64,000 nucleotides of DNA from DASRDZ01 sp035569495 (GTDB taxonomy: Bacteria > Chloroflexota > Dormibacteria > Aeolococcales > Aeolococcaceae): positions 16,168 through 80,167 of the forward strand of contig DATMMX010000042.1 in NCBI GenBank assembly GCA_035569495.1, read 5' to 3'. Both the position numbers and the translations under genes were made by a program. The number at the start of each line of letters is the position of its first letter. Position 1 is the first letter of the stretch. Under the pieces are notes generated by a model. It was not told the DNA's origin. It made no database searches and was given only the letters and a program-made list of their open reading frames with translations. Shown piece after piece: positions 1 through 8,446 of this stretch.

Positions 1-363
1 CGCGCCGATCAGCGTGCCGCCCGCGACCAGCGGCACTCCGCCGCCCAGCGTGGTGAAGCGATCGGTGCCGAGCAGTCCGTCGCGCAGTGCGGCGTCGCCG
101 GAGAGGATGCCGTGCCAGGCGTGCGTCGGCGTGGCGAACATCGCCGCGCTGTGCGCCTTGGTCGCGGCCAGCGCGATGGTGCCCAGCATGGCGCCATCCA
201 TGCGCAGGAATCCCACCTGCAGGCCGCTGGGGTCGACCACGCAGATCGACACCGCCATGCCCTCGGCGGCGGCCGCCCGCTGCGCCGCACCGATCAGCGC
301 CAGCGCGCCCTCGGCGCTGATGACCGTTCTCTCAGTTGCAACCATGTTCTCGTCAGTCCTCAT
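1..363 (-). CDS. GlcG/HbpS-like (DUF336) protein, partial at left edge
   Basis: The gene runs off the window, so only its first 121 codons are seen. They resemble the small GlcG/HbpS (DUF336) family, with the ATKAHSA stretch at about residues 66-72 and a glycine-rich TTLGGG segment further on. Some members of this family bind haem and many sit in catabolic operons; the role here is not known. The ATG at 363 overlaps the last 11 bases of the DUF59 gene, which suggests translational coupling; a second in-frame ATG lies at 345. It is the last visible gene of the leftward operon that begins near 7528. Confidence 0.75.
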   Translation of the reverse strand, partial: MRTDENMVATERTVISAEGALALIGAAQRAAAAEGMAVSICVVDPSGLQVGFLRMDGAMLGTIALAATKAHSAAMFATPTHAWHGILSGDAALRDGLLGTDRFTTLGGGVPLVAGGTLIGA

Positions 364-745
364 GTCGGCTCGGTGCCGCGGTGGCGGGCACGAGCATCAG
401 GCGGCGCACCAGGCCGTCGTCGAGCAGCCGCTGGCGCGCGGCCGGGGTGACCCGCTCGCGGCTCCAGCCGAAGTCGGGCAGCACGGTGATCTCCACGCTG
501 GCCACGCCGTCGAGCGCCGCGATGCGCTCGCGCAGGTCGCGCTGGATCACGAAGGTGTACATGCACAGCGGGTCGTCGAGCAGCAGGTCGACGTGCACCG
601 CACCGCCGTCGACGTGCACGCGCTCCACCATGCCCAGGTCGAGCAGGCTGAGGTCGGTGCCGTACAGGCGGCTGCACGGGTCGACCACATCGGCGATCGC
701 CGCGCGCACGGAGGCCTCGCTGACCATCGTGCCCACCGGGCTCAC
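353..745 (-). CDS. DUF59/MIP18 (PaaD/SufT-like) family protein
   Basis: This 130-residue protein has the MIP18/DUF59 pattern: a DLGMV motif at about residues 36-40, a hydrophobic strand, and a conserved cysteine in DPLCMYT. The C-terminal segment with FGWSRERVT resembles the PaaD subfamily, which helps load metal or Fe-S centres onto multicomponent enzymes. No oxygenase subunits are visible nearby, so the client is unknown. The GTG start at 745 overlaps the stop of the amidohydrolase gene as GTGA. An alternative in-frame ATG lies six codons downstream. Confidence 0.75.
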   Translation of the reverse strand: MSPVGTMVSEASVRAAIADVVDPCSRLYGTDLSLLDLGMVERVHVDGGAVHVDLLLDDPLCMYTFVIQRDLRERIAALDGVASVEITVLPDFGWSRERVTPAARQRLLDDGLVRRLMLVPATAAPSRHED

Positions 746-1821
746 ACCGCGGCCCGCATGCGCGCCCGCAGGTGCGACCAGGGCTCCACCTCGCCGAGCG
801 CCGCGCGCCGCCGCGCCCAGTCGTCGTTGGCGGTGTGCAGCTTGAGCGCCGCGGCGTCGATGCCGTGCAGGCGCAGCAGGTTCTCGCCGAGAATCTTGCG
901 CTTCACCGTCTCGGTCATCTCCGGGTAGCCCCAGCCCTCGACCAGCTCGCGCGGCATCTCGTAGGCGAGGATCTCGTTGACCGTCTGCATGGGATGCACG
1001 AAGGCGCAGCCGCTGGAGAAGAGGATGCGGTCCTCACCGCCGCTGGCCAGGAACTTGCCCATGAACTCGCCGAAGCGGCGCGGCGCGTTGACGACGAAGG
1101 AGCTGCTGACCTCGAGGTTGCACCACACGTTGGCGAAGCTGCCCACCAGCAGCGCCGTCTCCTCGACGAAGGCGAAGCCGGTGTGGACGATCTCGAAGTT
1201 CATCTCGGGGTAGTGCGCGCACGCCTCGGGCAGGTCGCGCATGCCGTACGGCGCGGGGTGCACGGGCCCGAAGGGGATCGCCTTGTGGGTCGCGATCACC
1301 TTGACGCCCAGCGACAGCGCCTTCTCGATGAAGGGGAAGCCCAGCTTGGGGTCGTCGAGGGCGACCTCGGTGGTGTGCCCGCCGGCGTAGGTCGCGGCGT
1401 ACACCTTGATGCCGTCGACGCCGTGCTCCTTGACCATGTGCTCCATCTCGTCCAGCGCCTTCTTGCCCTCGTAGGGATTGACGGCGCCGTAGACGAGCAC
1501 GCGTCCGGGGGCCAGGTCGCGCAGCGCGTAGCCCTTGTCGGTGGCGGAATGGCCGTCCTTGTAGAAGTCGTAGATCGGCGTGCCGTGGTGTACGGCCAGG
1601 TCGATCGGCGATTCCAGGAAGAGGACCTCGGCCAGCTCGTCGGCCTGCCAGTCGCGGCCGAACTCCTCGGCGTTCAGCCGGTAGGCGTCGTCGCGGGTCA
1701 CCGACGCGTGGAAACCGGGCCCGGCCTGACTGGTGATGCGAGCCTCGGGGATCGCCCAGTTCGACTCCGTCCAGTTGTAGCCGTGCACGGTCGCGTCCGC
1801 GAGAATCATGTCCCCGATCAC
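742..1821 (-). CDS. Amidohydrolase family 2 protein with atypical metal site
   Basis: A 359-residue protein related to the amidohydrolase-2 TIM-barrel family, whose members hydrolyse or decarboxylate small acids. Visible candidate ligands are His in VIATHKA and in EIVHTGF. The usual N-terminal D-x-H is replaced by ADATVH, and the usual C-terminal SDYPH-type aspartate is replaced by SSGCAFVHP. It may therefore use an altered metal site or be a non-catalytic relative. The GTG start at 1821 overlaps the preceding stop as GTGA; ATG at 1809 is the alternative. It differs clearly from the three canonical amidohydrolases elsewhere in the window. Confidence 0.7.
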   Translation of the reverse strand: MIGDMILADATVHGYNWTESNWAIPEARITSQAGPGFHASVTRDDAYRLNAEEFGRDWQADELAEVLFLESPIDLAVHHGTPIYDFYKDGHSATDKGYALRDLAPGRVLVYGAVNPYEGKKALDEMEHMVKEHGVDGIKVYAATYAGGHTTEVALDDPKLGFPFIEKALSLGVKVIATHKAIPFGPVHPAPYGMRDLPEACAHYPEMNFEIVHTGFAFVEETALLVGSFANVWCNLEVSSSFVVNAPRRFGEFMGKFLASGGEDRILFSSGCAFVHPMQTVNEILAYEMPRELVEGWGYPEMTETVKRKILGENLLRLHGIDAAALKLHTANDDWARRRAALGEVEPWSHLRARMRAAV

Positions 1822-2834
1822 TGCTTGCTCTCCGTGATTCCGTCGAGACCCCGGGCGGGTGCCCGGTCGGCGTCGAAGTGAGGTGCGCCGTCGGCGTCGG
1901 CGCCGATGCCCGCCAGCAGGGCGGCGCGTCCGGCGGCGGGCGAGGGCGGCAGCAGCGTCCACTGCCTGATGTGCGCGCTGTAGGCGCCGACCGGCGACTC
2001 CTCGGTGAAGCCGGACGCGCCGTGCACCTGGTGGGCGACGCGCGCGACCTCCAGGGCGGCGGCCGCGGCCACCGTGCGCGCACCGGCGCACAGGGCGCGC
2101 GCGTCGTGCGAGGCGTCGATCGCCTGCGCAGCGGAGTCGGCGAGGCATCCCGCGTTGTGCAGCGCGGCGTATCCCGCGGCGAGCGGGAAGCTGACCGCCT
2201 GGAACGAGCCGATGGCCCGGCCGAACTGCTGGCGGGTGCGCGCGTGCTCGGCCGACATCTCGACCAGCCGCCCCGCCGCGCCGAGCAGCAGTGCGGACAC
2301 GGCGAGGTCGCCGACCGCGGCGGCCCGGCGGCCGCCACTCAGCGCGCGCACCGGCCACGGGTCGACGCGCGCCCACGGCTCGCGCCCCAACGTGTGCATC
2401 GCGCTGCGCGGCGCGTCGGGGGCGACCAGCCAGGCGGCGTCACCAGCGGTGCCGATGAGCAGATCCGCGTCGACGCCCCAGGGGAAGACGCCGCCCGCGC
2501 CGACGGCGACGACGCGGTCGCCGGACCGCAGCGCGGCGAGCTCCTCGGGAGCGGACGCAGACAGCAGCCGCGAGGCCATCGCCGTCGCCGCCAGCGGCCC
2601 GGGGCAGAGCGCGGCGCCCAGCTCCTGGTAGGCGGCGACCATCCAGGAGGCCTCGCCGTCCGCCTCGCCCAGGCCGAGCACGCCGAGCTCGCCGAGACGG
2701 CGCCACAGCCCGCGCGACAGCACGCGCTCCTCGCGACTGGGCGGCGGCGCCCCCAGCTCGGCGGCGCAGAGGCGGCGCACGCTCTCGACGAAGTCGCGCA
2801 GCTCGGCGGAGGCGGCGGTGGCGGCCAGGTTCAC
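1818..2834 (-). CDS. Acyl-CoA dehydrogenase-like protein, short divergent subunit
   Basis: A 338-residue protein with the C-terminal helical domain of acyl-CoA dehydrogenases: HARTRQQFGRAIGSFQ at about residues 215-230 and a GFTEESPV loop that could supply the catalytic glutamate. The middle beta domain is abbreviated and alanine-rich, and the usual C-terminal GTxEI motif is missing. The gene lies beside an acyl-CoA ligase and one gene away from a fuller acyl-CoA dehydrogenase (4333-5466). This recalls heteromeric dehydrogenases of actinobacterial steroid side-chain breakdown, in which two unlike subunits pair. Start is GTG, in a GTGA overlap. Confidence 0.75.
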   Translation of the reverse strand: MNLAATAASAELRDFVESVRRLCAAELGAPPPSREERVLSRGLWRRLGELGVLGLGEADGEASWMVAAYQELGAALCPGPLAATAMASRLLSASAPEELAALRSGDRVVAVGAGGVFPWGVDADLLIGTAGDAAWLVAPDAPRSAMHTLGREPWARVDPWPVRALSGGRRAAAVGDLAVSALLLGAAGRLVEMSAEHARTRQQFGRAIGSFQAVSFPLAAGYAALHNAGCLADSAAQAIDASHDARALCAGARTVAAAAALEVARVAHQVHGASGFTEESPVGAYSAHIRQWTLLPPSPAAGRAALLAGIGADADGAPHFDADRAPARGLDGITESKQ

Positions 2835-4336
2835 GCCGGCTGCTCCGCGAGCAGGGCGGCGCGGCGCAGCGCCTGGCGGTCGAGCTTCTGAGTGGTCGTC
2901 CGGGGGAACTCGGTGACCACGCGGAAGCGCTTGGGCACCTTGTAGCCGCCCAGCCGGGTGGCGCAGAAGGCGCGCAGCTCGGCGAGGTCGAGGGCGGCGC
3001 CCGGCACGGGGATCACCGCGCACTCCACGCGCTCGCCCCAGGTGGCGTCCTCGACGCCGTAGACCACCGCGTCGAGCACCGCGGCGTGCTCCACCACGAC
3101 GCGCTCCACCTCGGACGGGAAGACGTTCTCGCCACCGGTCTTGATCAGCTCGCTGATCCGGCCGTGCAGGTGCAGGCGCCCCTGCGCGTCGAGGGCGCCG
3201 AGGTCGCCGGAGCGGATGGCGTCGCCGTCGACCGTGCCCACCGTCTCGCCGCTGAGGTAGCCGAGCATGGCCATCGGCGAGCGCACCGCCACCTCGCCGA
3301 CCTCGCCGGTGCCGAGCACCTCGCCACCGTCGCGCGAGCGCACGCTCAGCTCGACACCGGCGACCGCCCGGCCCACGCCGCCGGCGGCGTCGAGGATCTC
3401 CCCCGGGTAGACCCGGGTGACCGCGCCGAACTCGGTGGCGCCGTAGCCGGTCATCAGCCCGACGCGCGGCAGCGCCGCCTGCAGGCGATGGGGGAAGTCG
3501 GGACCGCTGCGGCTGGCGCCGAACACCACCGAGCGCAGGCTGGGCGCCACCAGGCGGGCGCCGAGCAGCCGCTCGATGACACCGGGAGTGCCGAAGAAGC
3601 GGGTCACGCCGTCGCCGTTCTCCAGTGCGCGCAGCACGGCGTCCTCCTCGAATCGCTGCAGCAGGCGCACGGTGCCACCGGCGTACAGGACGGCGAGCAG
3701 TGAGGTCACCAGGGTGAGGTGGTACATCGGCGAGAAGTACAGCTCGGTGTCGGCGCGGCCGACGCCCAGGTGCATGCAGGCGGAGATCAGTCCGAGGGCG
3801 AGCCCCGTGTGGCCCCACACCGCCGCCTTGGGCAGCCCGGTGGTGCCCCCGGTGGGGAAGGCGATGGCAGGGCCGGCGGGGCTGTCCCACGGAACGACAG
3901 CCTCCGCGCGGCCGCCCGGCGCCGAGCGCAGCAGTGCGCCCAGCGGATCGGCGGGATCGAGGTGGAGCACGGGCGCGGACACGCCCACGGTGCCGTCGCT
4001 CAGCACCAGCCGCGGCTCCAGGCGGCGCAGGTAGTCGGCCAGCTCGACGGGCGCCAGCCGGGTGTTGAGCGGCGCGGGCACGGCGCCACAGGTCATGGCG
4101 CCGAGCAGGATGGAGACGTAGGCGGCGGACGGCTGCATGGCGATGCCGACGCGCTCACCCTGACGCACCCCGAGCGCCTGCAGCGCGGCGGCCGCCTGGA
4201 TTGCGCCCGCGTGCAATTCCGCATACGTGGTGGCGCGCCCGTCCTCGACGATCGCCTTCTTGGCGCCCAGCGAGCGCGCGTGCAGGCCGATGACGTGGGG
4301 CACGGTCATGCGCTCGAAGCCGCGACGCGCGGTCAC
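2831..4336 (-). CDS. Acyl-CoA synthetase (AMP-forming ligase)
   Basis: A 501-residue class I adenylate-forming enzyme. The phosphate-binding loop is FPTGGTTGLPK, the adenine-binding motif is GYGATEFG, the hinge region is SGDLGALDAQGRLHLHGR, and the C-terminal lysine lies in TTTQKLDRQ. It should activate a carboxylic acid to its CoA thioester using ATP, feeding the dehydrogenases and hydratase of the same operon. The substrate is not predictable. The GTG start at 4336 overlaps the preceding stop as GTGA; ATG at 4309 is an alternative start nine codons in. Confidence 0.85.
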   Translation of the reverse strand: MTARRGFERMTVPHVIGLHARSLGAKKAIVEDGRATTYAELHAGAIQAAAALQALGVRQGERVGIAMQPSAAYVSILLGAMTCGAVPAPLNTRLAPVELADYLRRLEPRLVLSDGTVGVSAPVLHLDPADPLGALLRSAPGGRAEAVVPWDSPAGPAIAFPTGGTTGLPKAAVWGHTGLALGLISACMHLGVGRADTELYFSPMYHLTLVTSLLAVLYAGGTVRLLQRFEEDAVLRALENGDGVTRFFGTPGVIERLLGARLVAPSLRSVVFGASRSGPDFPHRLQAALPRVGLMTGYGATEFGAVTRVYPGEILDAAGGVGRAVAGVELSVRSRDGGEVLGTGEVGEVAVRSPMAMLGYLSGETVGTVDGDAIRSGDLGALDAQGRLHLHGRISELIKTGGENVFPSEVERVVVEHAAVLDAVVYGVEDATWGERVECAVIPVPGAALDLAELRAFCATRLGGYKVPKRFRVVTEFPRTTTQKLDRQALRRAALLAEQPA

Positions 4337-5466
4337 GTGCTCGGCCTCAACTGCAGCGCGCCGCGGGCGACGATGCCGAGCAGCATCTCGGTGCTGCCCC
4401 CGGCGACCGTCTCCATGCGCGTCTGGCGCCAGAGCAGCTCGCTGACCCCGGCCTCGTCCAGCGCCGCGGTGCCGCAGAGGTCGAAGGCGGCGGCGGCGAC
4501 GTCCTGGGCGAGGGTGCTGCCCAGCACCTTGGTGCACGCCGCGGACACCGGCGAGATGGCCCCGCTGGCCGCCTCGACCAGGTTGGCGGCGGCGCTGGCC
4601 TCCGCGGCGGCAACGCCCGCGGCCAGCTCGGCGAGCCGCTGCTGCACGTCGCTGCGCGCCAGTGCGCCGGTGCGGCGGCAGAGGGCGACCAGGTCTTCGA
4701 GGTCGCGACGCACCCGGCCGGGCATGAACTGCAGGTGGCGCTCGGCGGCCAGGCCCTCGCGGACGATCGCCCAGGCCTGGCCCTCCTCCCCCACCCGCGC
4801 CGCGGCGGGCACCTCGACGCCGTCGAGCAGCACCTGGTTGACGTGGTGGCCGTCGATGGTGGGGATGGGGCGCACGGTGAGGCCGGGCGTCTGCGTGTCG
4901 ATGATCAGCAGGGTCAGCGCGCGGCCGTGCTCGTCCTGGGCGCCGGTGCGGCACAGGCACCAGAGGTGCTCGGCGTGGTGCGCCTCCGACGTCCACACCT
5001 TCTCGCCCTCGACCACGTAGGCGTCGCCGTGGCGCGTCGCGCGGGTACGCACCGCGCCGAGGTCGCTGCCCGCCTCGGGCTCGGAGTAGCCGAGCGCGAA
5101 GCAGACCTCACCCCTGCGGATGGCGGGCAGCAGCAGGGTCTTCTGCTCCTCGGTGCCGTGGCGCATCAGCACGCGGGCGACGATGGTGGCGCCGATCTCC
5201 GGGCGGGTGGCGCGGCGGTAGGCGAGCTGGTTCCACAGCGTGTACTCGTAGGTGAGCGGCCGCCCGCCGCCGCCCAGCTCGGTGGGCCAGCTCACCGCCA
5301 GCATGTCGCGGCGGCCCAGCTCGCGGTACAGCTCGCGCGCCGCGCCGCCGCGGCCGCGGAAGTACTGCAGCGGCGGGCCGTCCCAGGCGTCGACCACCGC
5401 GTCCACCTCGGCGGCGAAGGCGGCGAGCTGCGGGTCGGCGAGCAGCAGCGCGTCGACGCCGCTCAC
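4333..5466 (-). CDS. Acyl-CoA dehydrogenase
   Basis: A 377-residue flavoprotein dehydrogenase. The FAD/substrate motif is YSEPEAGSDLGAVRTRA, followed by GEKVWTSEAHHAEH, and the C-terminus carries VAGGSTEMLLGIVARG. This resembles the FadE type that introduces a double bond into acyl-CoA chains. The usual catalytic glutamate loop is not evident where short-chain enzymes carry it, whereas the neighbour at 1818-2834 has such a loop but lacks the GSTEM segment; the two may form one complex. The GTG start overlaps the hydratase stop as GTGA. Confidence 0.85.
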   Translation of the reverse strand: MSGVDALLLADPQLAAFAAEVDAVVDAWDGPPLQYFRGRGGAARELYRELGRRDMLAVSWPTELGGGGRPLTYEYTLWNQLAYRRATRPEIGATIVARVLMRHGTEEQKTLLLPAIRRGEVCFALGYSEPEAGSDLGAVRTRATRHGDAYVVEGEKVWTSEAHHAEHLWCLCRTGAQDEHGRALTLLIIDTQTPGLTVRPIPTIDGHHVNQVLLDGVEVPAAARVGEEGQAWAIVREGLAAERHLQFMPGRVRRDLEDLVALCRRTGALARSDVQQRLAELAAGVAAAEASAAANLVEAASGAISPVSAACTKVLGSTLAQDVAAAAFDLCGTAALDEAGVSELLWRQTRMETVAGGSTEMLLGIVARGALQLRPST

Positions 5467-6248
5467 GGCGTCCACACCGGTTCGCGCTTCTCGGCGAAGG
5501 CGCGGGCGCCCTCGACGAAGTCGGGATGGTGGCGCTGCACCCTGGCCAGCGCCCAGGCGTGCTCGGCGGCGCCCTCGTGGTCGCGTCCCAGCGACGACCA
5601 GATCGCCTGCTTGCTGAGCATCACCGCGCGTGGCGAGTTCTTGGCGATGCTGTCCGCAACCGCGTAGGCGGTGTCCAGCAGGGTGGCGCGGTCGCAGAGC
5701 TCGTCGACCAGGCCGAGGTCGTAGGCGCGCTGCGCGCTCATCCGGTAGTTGCGACCGCACAGGGTCATGCGCAGCACCGAGCCGAGCGGCATGCGGTGGG
5801 TGAGCCCGACGTTCTCGACGGCGCCGACCATGCCCACCGAGGTGTGCGTGTCCATGATCTCGACGTGGTTGGCGGCAACGATCACGTCGGCGTCGGCGAC
5901 GAAGTGCAGGCCGCCGCCGACGACCAGCCCGTTGAGCGCGCACACCACCGGCTTCCAGACGCCGTGGGCCAGCGGCGACCAGGCGATCTGCTCGCGGGCC
6001 AGACCGTCGCCCGCGGTGGTGGTGCCGGTCTCGGCCACCTCGCGCACGTCGAGGCCGGTGCAGAAGTGGCGGTCGCCGCTGCCGGTGATCACCAGCACGC
6101 GAACCTCGCCGTCGCTCATCACGTCGCGCCAGACCTCGCGCACCGGCTCCACCATCGCCTTGGACAGCGCGTTGCCACGCTCGGGACGGTCGAGGGTCAG
6201 GGTGGCGACGTGGCCCTGCTTCTCGTAGCGGATGCCAGTCTCGCTCAC
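5463..6248 (-). CDS. Enoyl-CoA hydratase/isomerase family protein
   Basis: A 261-residue crotonase-fold enzyme. The N-terminal VATLTLDRPERGNAL and central GLVVGGGLHFVADADV segments form the oxyanion hole of the family. It probably hydrates or isomerises an enoyl-CoA produced by a dehydrogenase of the same operon. The acidic residues normally expected after the second oxyanion motif are replaced by MDTHTSVGMVGAVEN, so the exact reaction is open. The GTG start overlaps the upstream dehydrogenase stop as GTGA. Confidence 0.85.
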   Translation of the reverse strand: MSETGIRYEKQGHVATLTLDRPERGNALSKAMVEPVREVWRDVMSDGEVRVLVITGSGDRHFCTGLDVREVAETGTTTAGDGLAREQIAWSPLAHGVWKPVVCALNGLVVGGGLHFVADADVIVAANHVEIMDTHTSVGMVGAVENVGLTHRMPLGSVLRMTLCGRNYRMSAQRAYDLGLVDELCDRATLLDTAYAVADSIAKNSPRAVMLSKQAIWSSLGRDHEGAAEHAWALARVQRHHPDFVEGARAFAEKREPVWTP

Positions 6249-7528
6249 GGCGCCACCCGCAGGGAGCGGGAGATCTGCCGGCGCAGGATCTCCGAGGCGC
6301 CGTCGGCGACGCAGATGCGCCGCGCCGCGTGCCACGCCTCACCCAGGCCCACCTCGTTGGTGAAGCCCATGGCGCCGTGGGTCTGCATCGCGGTGTCGAT
6401 GGCCCGCACCGCCGACTCGGTGGAGAACAGCTTGGTCATGGCCAGCTCGGTGCGCGCCTCGACGCCGCTGTCGAGCAGCCGCGCGCAGTTCAGGCCCATG
6501 AGCTGCGCGGCGTGGATCTCCGCGGCGCGGTCGGCGAGCGGGAAGGCGATGCCCTGGTTGTCGATGATCGGCCTGCCGAAGGTGTGCCGGTGCGACGCGT
6601 AGGCGGCGGCGCGGTCGAGCGCCCACTGGGCCAGGCCCACGCTGCGCGCGGAGTTGTACAGCCGTCCCGTGGAAACCCCCTGCATGGCAAGGCGAAACCC
6701 CTCGCCGATGCTGCCCAGGACGTTCTCGTCGGGGACGTGCACGTCCGTGAAGCTGATGATCGCCTCGTCGCCGCCGTGGTGGCCGAAGAAGCGGATCACC
6801 CGGTCGATGCCGAAGCCGGGCGTGTCGGTGGGCACCACGAAGGCGCTGACGCCGCCCTTGCGCTGCGCCGCGGCGGCGTCGTCGGTGACGGCGAAGACGA
6901 TGGCGTGGCTGGCGTAGGGCGCGTTGGTGATCCACTGCTTGGAGCCGTTGAGCAGCCAGCCGCCACGCTCGTCGGGGATTGCACGCGTGCGCATGCGCCA
7001 GGCGTCCGACCCGGCGTCGGGCTCGGACATGGCGAAGCAGGTGGTGGTGCGGCCGCTGAGCAGGTCGGGCAGGAGCTGCGCGCGCAGCGTCGCGGTGCCG
7101 TGGGTGAGCAGCTTGCTGGGGCCGCGCGCCCAGTGGGCGACGGCGTGGTGGCCGAGCCAGTACTCGGTGCCGCAGTGGTGGAAGATCGCCTGCCAGACGC
7201 GGTACAGCGCCTCGAAGCCCAGCTCCTCGCCGGTGTCGTCGTCGGCGACGAACATGGCGTAGTAGCCGGCTCGCGCCGACGCCTCGCGCACCTCGCGGAT
7301 GAGGTCGAGCACCTCGGGCCGGTAGCGGCCGTCGTGGTCGTAGAGGTCAGCGCGGTCGACCAGCTCGTCGTTGCGCTGGCGGTGGCGCGGCAGCACCTCG
7401 GCGTCGAGGAAGGCGCGCAGGCCGTCCAGGATGTCGTCGAGGTCGTCGCGACGGTGGGCGATGCGGGCGACAGGCTCGGCCGCGCTGCCGCGCGACGCTG
7501 CCGCAGCGGCAGTGGTGCTCATCTCCAT
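6245..7528 (-). CDS. Acyl-CoA dehydrogenase, first gene of operon
   Basis: A 427-residue acyl-CoA dehydrogenase with FAMSEPDAGSDAWRMRTRA, the SKQWITNAPYASH segment, and a C-terminal HGAMGFTNEVGLGEA loop followed by DGASEILRRQISR. It looks complete and catalytically competent. It heads the leftward operon and lies divergent from a GntR-type regulator, which is the likely controller. ATG at 7528 and ATG at 7522 are both possible starts. The reading frame stays open further upstream, but that part overlaps the promoter and is unlikely to be translated. Confidence 0.88.
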   Translation of the reverse strand: MEMSTTAAAAASRGSAAEPVARIAHRRDDLDDILDGLRAFLDAEVLPRHRQRNDELVDRADLYDHDGRYRPEVLDLIREVREASARAGYYAMFVADDDTGEELGFEALYRVWQAIFHHCGTEYWLGHHAVAHWARGPSKLLTHGTATLRAQLLPDLLSGRTTTCFAMSEPDAGSDAWRMRTRAIPDERGGWLLNGSKQWITNAPYASHAIVFAVTDDAAAAQRKGGVSAFVVPTDTPGFGIDRVIRFFGHHGGDEAIISFTDVHVPDENVLGSIGEGFRLAMQGVSTGRLYNSARSVGLAQWALDRAAAYASHRHTFGRPIIDNQGIAFPLADRAAEIHAAQLMGLNCARLLDSGVEARTELAMTKLFSTESAVRAIDTAMQTHGAMGFTNEVGLGEAWHAARRICVADGASEILRRQISRSLRVAP

Positions 7529-7531
7529 CGG

Positions 7532-7561
7532 AGGGTAGGCGAGGGCTTGGCCCTCCGTCAA
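7532..7561 (-). promoter_or_regulatory. Candidate promoter with embedded palindrome, leftward operon
   Basis: Read on the minus strand, TTGACG (7561-7556) and TACCCT (7537-7532) are spaced by 18 bases, matching a sigma-70-type -35/-10 pair. The spacer holds a perfect 6-base inverted repeat, GAGGGC-n3-GCCCTC (7541-7555), a possible operator for the divergent GntR regulator. Transcription would start within a few bases of the ATG codons at 7528 and 7522, so the message may be leaderless. Confidence 0.45.
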
Positions 7562-7635
7562 GCTAAATTTGAGAAAACAGGGACCTGCTCCCGCTCTGGC
7601 CGTGCTCGGGGCGCCGCCGGGGTCGCGCAAACTGC

Positions 7636-8406
7636 GTGGAATCAGGTACCGTTTCCCTGGTGACCGCCTCCGCCGCCGCCGGCCCGCCGGGCGGACTGCT
7701 CGACGACGCCCTGGCGTCGGGCGACGGCCGCCGCGCCCGGCCCATCCCCAACCGGGCCATCGCCCTGGCCCGGCGCATCCGCCACGAGGTGCTGGAGAGC
7801 GGCTGGCCGGTGGGCACGGTGCTCGGCTCCGAGGACGAGCTGGCCCGCCGCTACGACGTCGGCCGCCCCGTCCTGCGCCAGGCGGCGCGGCTGCTCGAAC
7901 ACCAGTCGGTGGCGATGATGCGGCGCGGACCGGGTGGCGGCCTGGTGGTCATCGAGCCCGACGCGGATTCGGTCACCGAGGCGATCGCGCTGTACCTGCA
8001 GTACCGCGACGTCACACCGCGCTTCGTCTTCGACGCGCGCACCGCACTGGAGCTGGCCTGCGTGCAGACCGCCACCGAGCAGCTCACCGAAACCGGCATC
8101 GCGCAGCTGCGCGCGCTGCTGGACCGCGAGGCCTCCGCCGGCGCCGCGGACGCCATGGCGCATGCGCAGGATTTCCACGCGGCGATCGCCACACTGACCG
8201 GCAACGCCGCCATGCAGCTCTTCGTGCGCAGCCTGGGACGGCTCACCCACGAGCGCACGCAGACGCCCGACAACCCCGAGCAGCAGGCCGACGACGTGCG
8301 CCTCGCCCACCGCCGCATCGCCGAGGCGATCATCGCCGGTGACGCGTCGCTGGCGCGGCATCGCATGCTGCGCCATCTGCAGGGCATCGCCGAGTACCTG
8401 CGCTGA
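7636..8406 (+). CDS. GntR/FadR-family transcriptional regulator
   Basis: A 256-residue regulator with an N-terminal winged helix at about residues 38-105 (IALARRIRHEVLESGWPVG, then the recognition region YDVGRPVLRQAARLLE) and a C-terminal helical effector domain of the FadR/FCD type. Such proteins usually sense a small acid or acyl-CoA and repress a catabolic operon. It is divergent from the acyl-CoA dehydrogenase operon and shares its control region. GTG at 7636 is used; GTG at 7660 is a possible shorter start. A GGTACC palindrome lies inside the first codons. Confidence 0.85.
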   Translation: MESGTVSLVTASAAAGPPGGLLDDALASGDGRRARPIPNRAIALARRIRHEVLESGWPVGTVLGSEDELARRYDVGRPVLRQAARLLEHQSVAMMRRGPGGGLVVIEPDADSVTEAIALYLQYRDVTPRFVFDARTALELACVQTATEQLTETGIAQLRALLDREASAGAADAMAHAQDFHAAIATLTGNAAMQLFVRSLGRLTHERTQTPDNPEQQADDVRLAHRRIAEAIIAGDASLARHRMLRHLQGIAEYLR

Positions 8407-8446
8407 GCTGAGGCATGACGGTGGCCGCAACCGGCATGCTGTGACC

